From: Sergeia podlipaevii | Taxonomy: Eukaryota > Euglenozoa > Kinetoplastea > Trypanosomatida > Trypanosomatidae | Length of the DNA stretch: 64,000 bases | Reading direction: 5' to 3' | Assembly: GCA_030849805.1 (NCBI GenBank) | Contig: JASANZ010002220.1 | Span: forward strand, 1-64,000 | Part shown: piece after piece, positions 28,955 through 38,969 of the stretch | How positions within the stretch are numbered: the first letter of the stretch is position 1 | How the letters are laid out: each line of letters starts with the position of its first letter | The notes under the pieces: model-generated | What the model saw: the letters and a program-made list of their open reading frames with translations, nothing else | What the model was told of the DNA's origin: nothing | Database searches by the model: none | Position numbers and translations under genes: made by a program

Positions 28955-31168
28955 CTACCGCAACTTCCACTCCGCATGGTCGTCTCGCATTTCCTTCCAG
29001 CGTAAGATGACAATAGGCAGCCCCACCACAACCAGCGAAACGCAGAGGGCAATTATCAGCAGTGTTGTGTACTGCGAAGTTGGGAGATAGAGCTGCAGTG
29101 ACCAGCTAGACGGATGCGTGAGAGGGTCCACAATAGCGAAGAGCTGAGCGTTGGGAATGAGATAGGAAGGCCAGCGATGTTGATACACCGTGTTTCCCAC
29201 CGCTACTCCCACAGTGTACCCTTGCACGTAGGAGAAGGTTTCCCCTAGACCAACCTGAACGCGGGGGCTTTGCAGAGCATTTGCCTGTGTATGCGAGTGC
29301 TGAGTGATGACCTTCGAGTGCGACTTCATATGAGTGTCTTGCCAGGTCATGAAGTGAACAGAGCTCGGCTGCGGCACGCCATATGCGTCCTTGACACCTC
29401 CGTGAAGGGCGCTCACAAGGAGGAAGTAGTTGCGGTCTGAAATGGCATTGTTTGTGTAGAGGGAAAGCACCGCTGTGGAGGTGGCCACATCGTTTGCGCT
29501 TGATCCCAAGTGGGTGAGAAGGATGTCGGTGCGTCCAGGCACCGCCACGTCACTGAAGAACGGCACCGAAGTGCGATAAGCCGCAGCTCCTTCTGTTTTG
29601 CTGGTGACCGCCTTGCGAGGGTCCAGCGGCGTACACACGAAGGACACCCGGCGTGCACCCTCACCGTCACTGCCGCCACTCCCCGCACTGTGCTCCAGTA
29701 TAAGAGGACCATAAGAGCTCGGGACGACGAGATCCATCCTTCGATCGTTGTTAAAGTCCGCGGAGCGTAGCACAAGCGGAGTCTCAAGACTGCTGGGCAT
29801 GAAAAGTGATTGATCAGTGGAATCCTTCGCAGAAAAGCTGAGGCCGCACACCTGAGCGGTAAGCGCAGACTCTACGCTTTCTGCGGCAGCATATGGGGAG
29901 CTAGAGCTGAGGTCTGTCCGACTGTGCGCGCATCCTTTGGAAAGATCCGTCAACGTGTTGAAGAACACCTTCACCCTCGTGGCTTCCTCACACACCATGG
30001 ATGGCGTTGCGTGCTGTTGGTGCGATGGCTTCTTGCATAGTGGCACTACGATATCCGGTGCCCCATCGCCATCGATATCCGTAATGGTGATATCGCCGTG
30101 GTACACGCTACTGGATTCTTCTAAGGTAAGAAGCAGCGCCGGCTTGGCAGAGGGCTCACTGGCTGCTGGTGCTGTTGCTACAGGCGGTGGTGTGATGGCG
30201 TATATCTGCAGAGTACTTTTGGGGATGTCACGTACGGCATATATCACCTCCGCGCCACAGTCCCCACTCACGTCTGCAACACGAAGTGAGAAGGGCAGCA
30301 CCTCGCGATTGCCTTGCGAGATATCTTCATGCACCAGCAGTGAAGCCTCGTAGGTGACGCTAGAGTCACCAGGTGACTTGTCTATAACCAGCCGTAGCAG
30401 TACAAGCTGTCCCAGCTGATTGACAAACATGAGGTCTGGCGTGCCGCTGTGTCCATTGGTTACCCCTGCTAGAGACAGCTGAGGAGATTCTGGATACATA
30501 AAGGCCACATTCACCTCTTCTACTCCACTCTCTGCCAACTCTCTAGGATTCTTCTCTGCGCTTCCCACCTCCTCAGTGCCACTCGGAACCACCAGACCCG
30601 AGGCTGCTTTACTAGGCTTCAACACCTTTACACCTGCAGAGATGCTTGCACGCACTGTGACGCGGTGAGGGATGTGCTGGGGATCAGTGCCGTTAATAAA
30701 GAAGATACCACCATCACTGCCCTGCACGAGCACATCCAGGTGCCCAGCACGAAACACATCAACGGCAATGGTACTCACCACATTAGGAGCTGTGGCACCT
30801 TCTCTGATGGGGGGCAGTAAAGCAGCAGACTCCCACTTACGATCAAATAGTTGACTGCTCGAGGAGAGACCTCGCTGCTGCTGGTTGAACGCCTTGCTGC
30901 CCCACATTACCACACGACTGCGGTTCTTCCCCAGTGTGCCGATAAAGTTAGCATTCATATCGTTATACCAATCTGCAATGCTGCTCACTCTCAGTGCGGG
31001 CAGATTCTTGTTTGCGTTGAAGTACAGAGAGGTCTCGTCCTTCCAGTTGGTTATCACCTCCACCTCCTCCTTGCCCTCTGAAGATACAGCTGCCAGAATC
31101 CATAAGGCCGCTACAAGGAGAACAATAATTGGCTGCCTCACCCATCGTGACGACAATACAGAGCACAT
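28955..31168 (-). CDS. ITFG1/TIP-like FG-GAP repeat membrane protein
   Basis: A 737-residue type I membrane protein. It has a signal peptide within 1-30 (IIVLLVAALWILAAVSS) and beta-propeller FG-GAP/VCBS-type calcium loops (ITDIDGDGAPDIVVPL and SADFNNDRRMDLVVPS). A conserved C-terminal ectodomain module (VQVGLGETFSYVQGYTVG) precedes one membrane helix near 703-726 and a short basic tail. This matches the T-cell immunomodulatory protein (ITFG1/LNKN-1) family found across eukaryotes, whose molecular role is poorly known. Two lumenal DxDxDG-like loops suggest calcium binding. Confidence 0.85.
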   Translation of the reverse strand: MCSVLSSRWVRQPIIVLLVAALWILAAVSSEGKEEVEVITNWKDETSLYFNANKNLPALRVSSIADWYNDMNANFIGTLGKNRSRVVMWGSKAFNQQQRGLSSSSQLFDRKWESAALLPPIREGATAPNVVSTIAVDVFRAGHLDVLVQGSDGGIFFINGTDPQHIPHRVTVRASISAGVKVLKPSKAASGLVVPSGTEEVGSAEKNPRELAESGVEEVNVAFMYPESPQLSLAGVTNGHSGTPDLMFVNQLGQLVLLRLVIDKSPGDSSVTYEASLLVHEDISQGNREVLPFSLRVADVSGDCGAEVIYAVRDIPKSTLQIYAITPPPVATAPAASEPSAKPALLLTLEESSSVYHGDITITDIDGDGAPDIVVPLCKKPSHQQHATPSMVCEEATRVKVFFNTLTDLSKGCAHSRTDLSSSSPYAAAESVESALTAQVCGLSFSAKDSTDQSLFMPSSLETPLVLRSADFNNDRRMDLVVPSSYGPLILEHSAGSGGSDGEGARRVSFVCTPLDPRKAVTSKTEGAAAYRTSVPFFSDVAVPGRTDILLTHLGSSANDVATSTAVLSLYTNNAISDRNYFLLVSALHGGVKDAYGVPQPSSVHFMTWQDTHMKSHSKVITQHSHTQANALQSPRVQVGLGETFSYVQGYTVGVAVGNTVYQHRWPSYLIPNAQLFAIVDPLTHPSSWSLQLYLPTSQYTTLLIIALCVSLVVVGLPIVILRWKEMRDDHAEWKLR

Positions 31169-31473
31169 TCTGCTCTTCTAAAAAAACAAAAAACAATAAT
31201 AATAAAATAACAACAACAAACTTAGCACTTTATCACGATATGTACCACTTTCCACCCGCACTTAGCTCCTTCTTTTTTCCCTTTTTAGTATCGTGAGTGG
31301 CTTGGCCAATATATATATATGGATGAACAAAAGTAGCTATTTCTATGTTTGTGTACGCGTGCTTGCCCAAGATTCGTTACAGAGAGAGAGAGAGAGAGTA
31401 AGAAAGAGAGGAGTTGAAAGTGATAAGTTTGTAAGTACCAAGAATACGCAGAGACAAACAGATTCCCATTGCT

Positions 31474-31686
31474 GCTAAGGCAACACCCACTGTTAGCGCA
31501 GGGGCAAGTCCGTTGCGCCTTTTTCCTAAATAGTTTTCAGTCGCTCGCTTTCCGCCTGATTATGTAGCAGCCTCAGACTAAGCAGATGTTTCCGGAAACG
31601 GATGAAGAGATTCAACACAGGCCTACATCAGTAGGGACATCGCAATATAAAACGGTAGTTGCTGACGCACAATTAGCAGCTACCGT
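31474..31686 (+). ncRNA. possible structured RNA or regulatory island (speculative)
   Basis: Stems visible on the plus strand: GCTAA/TTAGC (31474-31478 with 31493-31497) and GCGCA/TGCGC (31496-31500 with 31514-31518), the latter followed by C and T5 at 31520-31524. There is also the palindrome GTTTCCGGAAAC (31588-31599). An 11-bp stem (31652-31662 with 31676-31686) has one G-U pair on the plus strand but a mismatch on the minus strand. No known RNA family recognised. Confidence 0.2.
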
Positions 31687-32373
31687 CATCTCTCTCTCTC
31701 TCTTTATTTGTTCTCCATTCTTATTTTTCAGAAAACGCCATTGGAGAGGTCCGTGTGTGTGTGGATCAAACCCAATACACAGAAAAAGCGGTGAAAAATA
31801 GAAGAGGGAGTGATAGACATATTCATAAAAGAGGTAAAGGACGGGCCGGTATTAGCGATAACAACAATTATAACAATAAAAAGAAAGAAATGCAAAAAAA
31901 TAAAAAAATAGCATATGAAGACTGACAAAGCAATTCTGGTACAAACCACAATCATAAAGTATATTTCCTTTCTTGGTGTATTGCGCGCGCGCGAGATTTG
32001 TTCAACAGTGAGCAGTTTTTCACAATGATAGCCGGGGTACAATTTTATGTATGCACATGATAGGCGCAAGTGGACCTTGCGTGGCTTGATACGCTCACTC
32101 GCCCATAGACAATGCCTATTCGGCCGCATAATAATAATAATAATAATAAAGACACGCAGTACGCCACCGGAAAAAAACAGCAAAAGCAAAAAAAAGTCAT
32201 TTTTCTTTTTTATGACATCAACAATAGGGCGTAAACGTCTGTAATAGTACTTTTGAGAAAAAAAAAAGCTATAGAGTATGTTTACTATCCTATACACTTA
32301 ATTGAAACTCTTACGACCGTTACATGTGCATCTACTGCGACCTTTTATATACATGACCAGATTTCATAGGGCA

Positions 32374-32397
32374 AACACACACACACACACACACACA
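32374..32397. repeat. (AC)n microsatellite
   Basis: About twelve AC units just downstream of the esterase stop codon. Confidence 0.95.
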
Positions 32398-32435
32398 GCT
32401 ATCTGTATTTCCACTCATCTTTTCCTCTCTCGTTC

Positions 32436-33914
32436 TCACGCAAGGTGTGGCATGGACACCTCAGCATTCTCCAAGGAAGCCCTTTCGACGTTTTCACGAT
32501 ACGTGACTCCAGTGGCAACAGATGGCAGATCAAGCAGTGAGACAGCCACAAACTCCGAGACAAAGCCAAACACCTCTGGCACATTGCAAGGGTCCTTGCA
32601 GATAATAGCACGGTGTGCCCAGGAATGAGCCCCAATCCTAACTTTGAAGGTCCTGGGACCGGAATAAAGGGCCTGAGATGGCCTGAAGTCGATGGTGTGC
32701 ACCTCCAGAGAACCAACGCAGGATAAGATTCGCTCAGCCATGGCACGCTCACGAGGGAGAAGGTCCTCAGGCCACAAGTCGGGCGTCACTTGATGCAGTT
32801 CCCAACCATTGCTTTGGAGCTCTGCGAAGCTTGTGGCGTAGGAAATGTCAGTGAGGCGAGTGATCTGCCTGGGACTCTTAAGGTCGCCGGCGCCACCACA
32901 GCCGTTGCTGTTGCCCTGTTGTGGCAACTGGGTAGCAGCAGCCACGTCGGTGGTTGCCATCGCCTGCTTACCCGGCTTGTACCCCAGCACTCTCCTCTCA
33001 TATTCACTCACAAACAGCGCAGCGCTATAACCCATCACCGTATTATCGTTCGCCATGCACAGCACGAGACGGCGCCGAAACGCACCCCACATAAGCAGAT
33101 AGCGGTCGCTGAGCATCTCATCCACTAGAACTTGGTCCTTTAGAAGCATCTCATACACGCCTTGCGAGAAAAGCTTCCCTACTATTCCCGCAAGCATACT
33201 CTTGGTGCGCGAGGGCATGTGCGCGACACCGAGATGAGGAGTGGACATGGTACACATCACCTCCCAGTGCAGAGAAGCTTGAGGAAAGTGAGTGTTGAGC
33301 GTGTCAGCGAGACCAGGAAGCGCGGCGCGAATAATGAGGCCGCCCATGGAGTGGCCAACGAAGCTGAAGTGCAGTTGTGCCTTGGAAGAAAGAAAGTGGC
33401 TCGCGTTGCCCTCGTCCTCCGCTACTTCTGGCTTCCCCGCGCTCCCGTCCACATCGCGGCCCGCTGTACTGCTGCTGCAGTTGTTCTTGCTGCAGCTAAT
33501 GTCAACCACATCGGTGCTGTTTCCCTTGCAGAGTCCTCTACCACAACTTCGTGCCGCCGCGTCTTCGCCAGAGGGGCAAACCTCTTCCTGCGAGAAGGTG
33601 CGGCCTTGAAGTGCAACGTGCACTTGCTCAACTACGTACTCGATGAGACGACTAGCGCACGGCCTAATGCCTTCATCGGTGGCGATCCCATTGTTGATAA
33701 AGGGCCTCAGAACAATGGTGTCCTTTGGTGCGTGCTGCATGTAGTTGGCGAGAAGTTCATAGTCACGTGGACCGCCGTGGTGTCCATGGTGAAGAACAAC
33801 AAAATGTAATGATGGCGCGACAGTGCGGGTGGGAGAAGACATAGTGGGACGACGCGCGAAGTGATTAGCAGTAGATGATAACAATGCAAGACGGATGTAT
33901 GTTGCCAGATACAT
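32436..33914 (-). CDS. DUF676-type serine esterase/lipase
   Basis: A 492-residue alpha/beta hydrolase. VVLHHGHHGGPRDYELLANY near the N-terminus is the DUF676 oxyanion/HG region, and FVGHSMGGLIIR near 183-194 holds the nucleophile Ser of GxSxG. A later DNTVMGY segment and a final GAHSWAHRAI stretch could supply the acid and His of the triad. The family includes yeast ROG1-like lipases. Two in-frame starts exist: ATG at 33914 (used here, first ATG after either predicted acceptor) and ATG at 33842 (MSSPTRTVAPS). The 24 extra residues are basic and free of acidic residues, like a mitochondrial presequence. Confidence 0.82.
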   Translation of the reverse strand: MYLATYIRLALLSSTANHFARRPTMSSPTRTVAPSLHFVVLHHGHHGGPRDYELLANYMQHAPKDTIVLRPFINNGIATDEGIRPCASRLIEYVVEQVHVALQGRTFSQEEVCPSGEDAAARSCGRGLCKGNSTDVVDISCSKNNCSSSTAGRDVDGSAGKPEVAEDEGNASHFLSSKAQLHFSFVGHSMGGLIIRAALPGLADTLNTHFPQASLHWEVMCTMSTPHLGVAHMPSRTKSMLAGIVGKLFSQGVYEMLLKDQVLVDEMLSDRYLLMWGAFRRRLVLCMANDNTVMGYSAALFVSEYERRVLGYKPGKQAMATTDVAAATQLPQQGNSNGCGGAGDLKSPRQITRLTDISYATSFAELQSNGWELHQVTPDLWPEDLLPRERAMAERILSCVGSLEVHTIDFRPSQALYSGPRTFKVRIGAHSWAHRAIICKDPCNVPEVFGFVSEFVAVSLLDLPSVATGVTYRENVERASLENAEVSMPHLA

Positions 33915-33918
33915 ACAA

Positions 33919-33985
33919 CTATAGGAAAAGAGATTTAGCTTCTCTCTTATCTCCTTCTTTAAGTGTGTGTATCTGCATAAAAAAA
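33919..33985 (-). promoter_or_regulatory. two candidate SL acceptors of the esterase gene
   Basis: Minus strand shows TTATTTTTTTTATGCAG (AG at 33974-33973, leader 58 bases) and AATCTCTTTTCCTATAG (AG at 33920-33919, leader 4 bases). Both precede the ATG at 33914. Confidence 0.45.
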
Positions 33986-34203
33986 ATAATAATAATATAT
34001 ATAATCTTTTGACTACCTAAAGGCATAGTAGCACATGCAATATACAAGTAAAATGAAAAGGGAAAGAAGGATGAGCGCGCGTGTGTGTGTGTGTGCAGAG
34101 AATGTTCACTAAATAGCAATCCAACTTACGCACAGACGCATATATCATTAGAGCAAAAATTTCACGACTGTGATGGATGTACAGTCAAAGAAAAAAAGTA
34201 TTT

Positions 34204-34420
34204 GAATAGGTTGATGATTGAGAAATATATTATCAGTCTTTTCATTCTTTGCTTTTTCTCTCTCTAACTTTCTTCACAGAACAATCTTAAAAAAAAATAA
34301 TACAAATGTGAATAGGTTGATGATTGAGGAACATATTATCATTCATTTCATTCTTTGCTTTTTCTCTCTCTCTCACTTTCTTCACACGACAATTTAAAAA
34401 AAAAAAAAAATACAAATGTG
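34204..34420. repeat. tandem duplication, about 106-110 bp unit, two copies
   Basis: The segment starting GAATAGGTTGATGATTGAG at 34204 recurs at 34310, with the same order of landmarks (TTCATTCTTTGCTTTTTC, TTTCTTCACA, A-run, TACAAATGTG) and only scattered differences. Confidence 0.9.
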
Positions 34421-34443
34421 AACATCTACACTACACCGCACTA

Positions 34444-34450
<7 letters not shown>

Positions 34451-34482
<32 letters not shown>
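34451..34482. repeat. (ACT)n microsatellite
   Basis: About ten to eleven ACT triplets immediately beyond the tandem duplication. Confidence 0.95.
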
Positions 34483-34863
34483 GGCAGTAAGCTGAGTGGT
34501 CTCAAACAGAATTATACTCCCTCGTACATAATATATCTATTTCATATATTTTTTTTTAAAAAAAATTGATAGAGAAGATTTTGAAAAAAAAAAAAAAAGA
34601 AGCACCGTCGAGCCTTTTCACCACCTTCGCTACACCACAAGCAGCAAACACCAGATAAAAAGAGGGAGGGAGAAAAAGACCCCCATGGGAAGCCACACAC
34701 GACAACAACAGCCACAGTGGCAGAGAGAAAGAGAGGAGGAGTTGTACAAGGAAATTGCAGCGGCTCCACTGATTCATTTTTCCTCCATCCTCTTCTGCAA
34801 AGCCGGGAAGTTCTCCATATCTCAATCCTCTCTCTATCTCTCCACCTCTTGTTCTGTTCTTCA

Positions 34864-36804
34864 CTACTCCACCACCCTCTCCTCTTCATCGTGCTCCACC
34901 ATGCACTGCGGGGCCACCATGCAGCGAGACATCTTCACTCCGCCGTTCACCACAGCGCCAGTTCCAATCACTGAGTGGGCAATCACAGCCTTAGCACCAA
35001 TCTCAACATTGCCGAGGATGACGCTGTCTGTGATGCGGGCTCCTGCGCCAAGAGTAACGTTAGGCCCAATGACGCTGCGCGTAATATACGTGTTGGGAGG
35101 CGGTACGGACTCTACGAAGCTACCCACAATGTACATCTGCTGAGAGCCTATCTTCTCCTTTAAGGTGAAGGGATTGTCGGGAAGCAAGAATGACAGCGCC
35201 ATCGCGCTCATGGAAGGGCCACCACCAGCGCCACTCGAAAGCCCCATCTCGTTAAGGTTGGCAGCATGGATGGTAACACTTGCCTTCCCATTCTTACCCA
35301 ACTGCTGATGCGGTTGCTGCTGCTGATGGGGTGCCTCGTCAAGGTGAAGGTAACTGCACTTCGCCACGATAATCTCCTGGCTCACGGCTTGATAGTTCTC
35401 GTGCGTGTTGACGCGGTAGATGCGGCAGGGCACGTCCGGGTGCTCCTCGTAAATGGTGCAAAATACACGCAGATTGTCCGCTCTCTCAGGGAGGCACTGG
35501 CCATCGGCTGCATTGAGAGACTGGATGGTGATGCCATCTCCTCCTCTGTGAAGCCAATGCACGGGAATAGTGTGACCAATCTTTGAGTCTGGTGTGGTGA
35601 ACACCTTCCCTTCTGTGTTGACGGTGGTGTGCTGACTACGCGCGAGAAGCGGAATTAAATCACGCCCTACGGTCATGTCTGGCACTCCAGCTGATTCAGC
35701 AATGTAGTTGAGCACCCAGCGGCGGACGAGGTACACGTGCGCGTCTACGACATCCGCGGCGAAGGCGAGTTTGGACCTGCGGGCGACAAAGGGCATCGAC
35801 ACACGCAATTCAGGCTCGTCAGCGAGCGAGCATAAAAAGTGCAACCTCCTGTGTAGCACCGCACACGCCTCTGGTTGCACCTGTGCGTGATACCCAAAGC
35901 CATGGGCACCGTGTGCCCCTCCGCTGCCCCCGTGCGACGACGAGAAGGATGTGCCAGTGGCACCAAAGCCCTCCTCCCGCTGCTGCTGCTGCTGCTGGGA
36001 AATGCCCGAGATACGCCCCGCTGTCGCGCTCATGCTGCCCGCAGTCATCTGGGACACAACGTCTTCCTCCTCGTACGCGACGCAGGTGTAGGTGTGCTTA
36101 AACACTTTATTGGGCACCTGGTTGTTGTGTGCAGCGCCTTTCTTTTTGCCGCCAGCCTGGCCAGCTGAGGCACCAGCAGGATTGGTACTTGGCGGGGCCA
36201 CGTAAGGCTTGAACATCATGGCGGACACAGAGGCAAGGGAGCTGTAGAATTCGCTGACAAAGCGCCTCACGTCTACACCGGCAAGAACAGAGTCACAGCT
36301 AACGAGAATAGCATCCCTGTGCAGACCTGCGATGGCCGCACGCTCGGTCTTAAGAGGATCGCGACTGTGCCTGCCGCTCGCACCACCACCGCCGTTCATC
36401 CCGTCCTCATCGTCCTCAACTAGTGTGCTAATCTCATGAATGGAATTTTCATGTCCAATGACGCCATTCCGGAGAGACTCTTTAAACTTGAGGTACTGCT
36501 TGACCGCGTCACAGGTGGTGGAGGGGTGATCGCCCATATTCAAAGGCACGAGAACAAAGTAGAACTCAACGCCAGAGAACTCACGCGATAAGTAGGTGTG
36601 CAGGGTCGCGTAGTCCTCGTTCACGCACAGGAAGAAGGAGCGGAAGCCAGCTTCTATCCACGGCGCAAGGCAGTACCAAATGAGAGGTCGGTTGCATATA
36701 CGCAACATGTTCTTCGCGTCGCTAAGAGGCATGAGGCCCTTAGAGTCTCCTCCGGCAAAAACCACCACATCGAGAAGGCACGGAGCAGCTTCCTTAGATC
36801 CCAT
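34864..36804 (-). CDS. EIF2B3: translation initiation factor eIF2B subunit gamma
   Basis: A 646-residue protein. The nucleotidyltransferase-like domain starts DVVVFAGGDSKGLMPLSDAK with ICNRPLIWYCLAPWIEAGF. The C-terminus has left-handed beta-helix hexapeptide repeats (YITRSVIGPNVTLGAGARI, ITDSVILGNVEIGAKAVI). eIF2B is the guanine exchange factor that recycles eIF2. The absence of a C-terminal W2/HEAT catalytic domain points to gamma rather than epsilon. Poly-Gln and Gly-rich insertions (near 270-310 and 490-530) make it longer than the human protein (452). The start is the first ATG. Confidence 0.85.
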   Translation of the reverse strand: MGSKEAAPCLLDVVVFAGGDSKGLMPLSDAKNMLRICNRPLIWYCLAPWIEAGFRSFFLCVNEDYATLHTYLSREFSGVEFYFVLVPLNMGDHPSTTCDAVKQYLKFKESLRNGVIGHENSIHEISTLVEDDEDGMNGGGGASGRHSRDPLKTERAAIAGLHRDAILVSCDSVLAGVDVRRFVSEFYSSLASVSAMMFKPYVAPPSTNPAGASAGQAGGKKKGAAHNNQVPNKVFKHTYTCVAYEEEDVVSQMTAGSMSATAGRISGISQQQQQQREEGFGATGTSFSSSHGGSGGAHGAHGFGYHAQVQPEACAVLHRRLHFLCSLADEPELRVSMPFVARRSKLAFAADVVDAHVYLVRRWVLNYIAESAGVPDMTVGRDLIPLLARSQHTTVNTEGKVFTTPDSKIGHTIPVHWLHRGGDGITIQSLNAADGQCLPERADNLRVFCTIYEEHPDVPCRIYRVNTHENYQAVSQEIIVAKCSYLHLDEAPHQQQQPHQQLGKNGKASVTIHAANLNEMGLSSGAGGGPSMSAMALSFLLPDNPFTLKEKIGSQQMYIVGSFVESVPPPNTYITRSVIGPNVTLGAGARITDSVILGNVEIGAKAVIAHSVIGTGAVVNGGVKMSRCMVAPQCMVEHDEEERVVE

Positions 36805-37481
36805 TGCGTTCTCGCTTCTCTTTTTTTATTCTATCTATTTGTTGATCTCTATAGTTATGTAGAGATAAAGATCCTTTAAAGCTAACTCTGGCAAGTATGC
36901 AAAATAATAATAATAATAATAATAATGATAATAAAAGATATATAAGCAATAAAGAAAACAAAACTAGAGCATATTTCAGCACTTTACCATCACTTGTAAA
37001 AGTGATCCATCAATCAGCGTTAGTAAGCACGCTGAAAACATCGCAACACCGCCCAGGTCTCAATGGGGGCAATCCAGCTTTTAGTATTATTGCTACTTGC
37101 GCTTATAAGCTATGCATAACCATCCTAGTACCAAAAAAAAAAAAACCCGAACAAACAGGGCGATAACGAGCTCAATTATAATAATAACAAACCCACAACG
37201 AGTCTCTCACTCATCATTCTATTTTCATTCTTTCTTTCCAGCCGCCTTCTTCTCCATATCCTAAAAGCCAACCAACAGACAAACCCACAGACGCATTAAA
37301 AACCTTTTCATTTCAGTAATTCGTCTGTTCTTGCCTATATGTTGTCATCGTTTCTCTCATTTTTATCCTTCCTTATGCTCCTTGATTGATTTGTTTGCGC
37401 CTTCGCTAGCTTGTCTTCTCACTCAGCACAGGCATATATATATATATACCCACCAACCTCCTGCTTGTTTGCGTGCACTGC
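36805..37481. other. intergenic spacer (V-ATPase B 3' UTR to eIF2B gamma 5' leader)
   Basis: Has an AAT triplet repeat at about 36904-36933, a hairpin-rich non-repetitive patch at 36989-37110, and an (AT)n tract near 37434-37448. No protein gene seen. Confidence 0.6.
36989..37110 (+). ncRNA. possible structured RNA island (speculative)
   Basis: Successive inverted repeats: ATCACTT-GTAA-AAGTGAT (36989-37006, a GNRA-like loop on the plus strand), TCAGCG/CGCTGA (37014-37035), GCCC/GGGC (37051-37070) and the palindrome GCTTATAAGC (37101-37110). It matches no RNA family I know. Confidence 0.2.
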
Positions 37482-38969
37482 CTACTTGCGAGTAGGCTGG
37501 CGATCGTAGAAGTCATCACGGGTCTTGATATCAATCTTGTTCAGCATACTCTTGGGGAACGTGCGGAGCAGCTCCCAGCAAAGTTCAAGGCTTTGAAACA
37601 CATCACGGGTCTCGTAGAAGCCCTGACAGATGAACTTCTTTTCGAACTTCTCAAGAAACTCTAAGTAGAGCAAGTCCTCGCTGCTGAGAGCCTCCTCGCC
37701 AACGACGGCCTTCATAGCCAGGATATCACGGCTGATGGCATATGCGGCGTACATCTGGTTACTCACACCGCTGTGATCTCTGCGCGTCATACCCTCTCCA
37801 ATAGCGTTCTTCATGAGACGTGAAAGAGACGGCAAAATGTTAATTGGCGGGTAAAGCTGACGGTTGTGCAGCTGACGATCCACGTAAATTTGTCCCTCCG
37901 TAATATACCCGGTAAGATCAGGAATAGGATGGGTGATATCATCGTTAGGCATGGACAAGATAGGGATCTGTGTGATAGAGCCTGAGCGGCCCAGCACACG
38001 CCCGGCACGCTCATAGATGCACGCCAGATCCGTATACATGTAGCCAGGGAAGCCTCGACGTCCGGGGACCTCCTCGCGGGCAGCGGACACCTCACGGAGG
38101 GCATCAGCGTAGGAGCTCATATCAGTCAGAATGACTAGCACGTGCTTGCCGCAGTCGTAGGCCAGGTACTCCGCCGTGGTCAGTGCAAAGCGTGGGGTCA
38201 CGATACGCTCAATGGTAGGATCGTTTGCAAGATTCAAGAAGAGAACGGTCTTCTCCATGGAGCCGTTCTGCTCAAACTCGGTACGGAAGAAGCGTGCTGT
38301 TTCCTGATTGACACCCATAGCGGCAAAAACGACGCAAAAGTCTTCTTCAGCACCTTCGCGCTTCACGAGGCCGGCCTGACGGACAATCTGGGCTGCAATT
38401 TCGTTGTGAGGGAGACCCGCACCGGAGAAGAGGGGAATCTTCTGGCCACGTGAGATTGAAGTCATCACGTCGATGGAGGAGATGCCAGTCTGAATCATCT
38501 CCTCTGGATACACACGAGCACGGGGGTTGATAGGAATACCCTGGATATCACGGTACTGCTCAGGCAGCACCGGGGGACCGTTGTCAATGGGGATGCCAGA
38601 GCCGTTGAAGATGCGACCCAGCATATCCTCGCTGACGCCTAGTTCCATCACCTTGCCAGTAAACTCGCACTTGGAGCGCAGCACGTCAATGCCAGAGGTG
38701 CCCTCAAAGACCTGCACAACTGCCTTTGTGCCATCTACCTCCAGCACTTGCCCACGGCGCGCGCTACCATCCGCCAGCTCGATATTAACGATCTCAGCGT
38801 AGGTTGGCTTGCGTACGTCCTCTAGGATCACCAGGGGACCATTCACTGCGCGGATAGTGGTGTACTCGAGGCGGGGCTTCACAGTATACTGCTGGGCGAG
38901 CTCAGTGATGTGCTCGGAGAGCAGCTCCTGCTTTGACAAGTTGCGCACTTCGGTCTGTGTGTGTGACAT
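37482..38969 (-). CDS. VATB: V-type proton ATPase subunit B
   Basis: A 495-residue non-catalytic nucleotide-binding subunit of the V1 sector, which alternates with subunit A in the hexamer that drives proton pumping into acidocalcisomes, endosomes and similar compartments. Diagnostic sequence includes [59 protein letters not shown] (B-type degenerate P-loop) and [20 protein letters not shown]. Length and conservation are normal. An AG lies one base before the ATG, so the exact SL acceptor is uncertain. Confidence 0.97.
   Translation of the reverse strand: MSHTQTEVRNLSKQELLSEHITELAQQYTVKPRLEYTTIRAVNGPLVILEDVRKPTYAEIVNIELADGSARRGQVLEVDGTKAVVQVFEGTSGIDVLRSKCEFTGKVMELGVSEDMLGRIFNGSGIPIDNGPPVLPEQYRDIQGIPINPRARVYPEEMIQTGISSIDVMTSISRGQKIPLFSGAGLPHNEIAAQIVRQAGLVKREGAEEDFCVVFAAMGVNQETARFFRTEFEQNGSMEKTVLFLNLANDPTIERIVTPRFALTTAEYLAYDCGKHVLVILTDMSSYADALREVSAAREEVPGRRGFPGYMYTDLACIYERAGRVLGRSGSITQIPILSMPNDDITHPIPDLTGYITEGQIYVDRQLHNRQLYPPINILPSLSRLMKNAIGEGMTRRDHSGVSNQMYAAYAISRDILAMKAVVGEEALSSEDLLYLEFLEKFEKKFICQGFYETRDVFQSLELCWELLRTFPKSMLNKIDIKTRDDFYDRQPTRK

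Larger units (their letters stand above)
31169..32435. other. intergenic spacer with a hairpin-rich island
   Basis: The part at about 31470-31700 is unlike its low-complexity surroundings and holds several inverted repeats, annotated separately. The rest has (AG)n near 31381-31398, AAT repeats near 32133-32150 and (AC)n at 32374-32397. A 189-codon minus frame at 31728-32297 opens on GTG, is Ile/Phe-rich and is not called a gene. Confidence 0.6.
33915..34863. other. intergenic spacer (eIF2B gamma 3' UTR to esterase 5' leader)
   Basis: Contains a tandem duplication of about 106-110 bp (34204-34420), an (ACT)n run (34451-34482), and long A and T runs. No gene recognised. Confidence 0.65.

Noticed and set aside
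31728..32297. 189-codon minus-strand open frame between the ITFG1-like and esterase genes
   Set aside because: It opens on GTG, is Ile/Phe/Tyr-rich through AAT and T-run repeats, and has no domain. A plus-strand frame overlaps it. A conserved protein in relatives would revive it.
34204..34420. Possible C/D snoRNA pair suggested by TGATGA in each tandem copy
   Set aside because: No matching CTGA box at the right distance and no terminal stem; better explained as a simple duplication.
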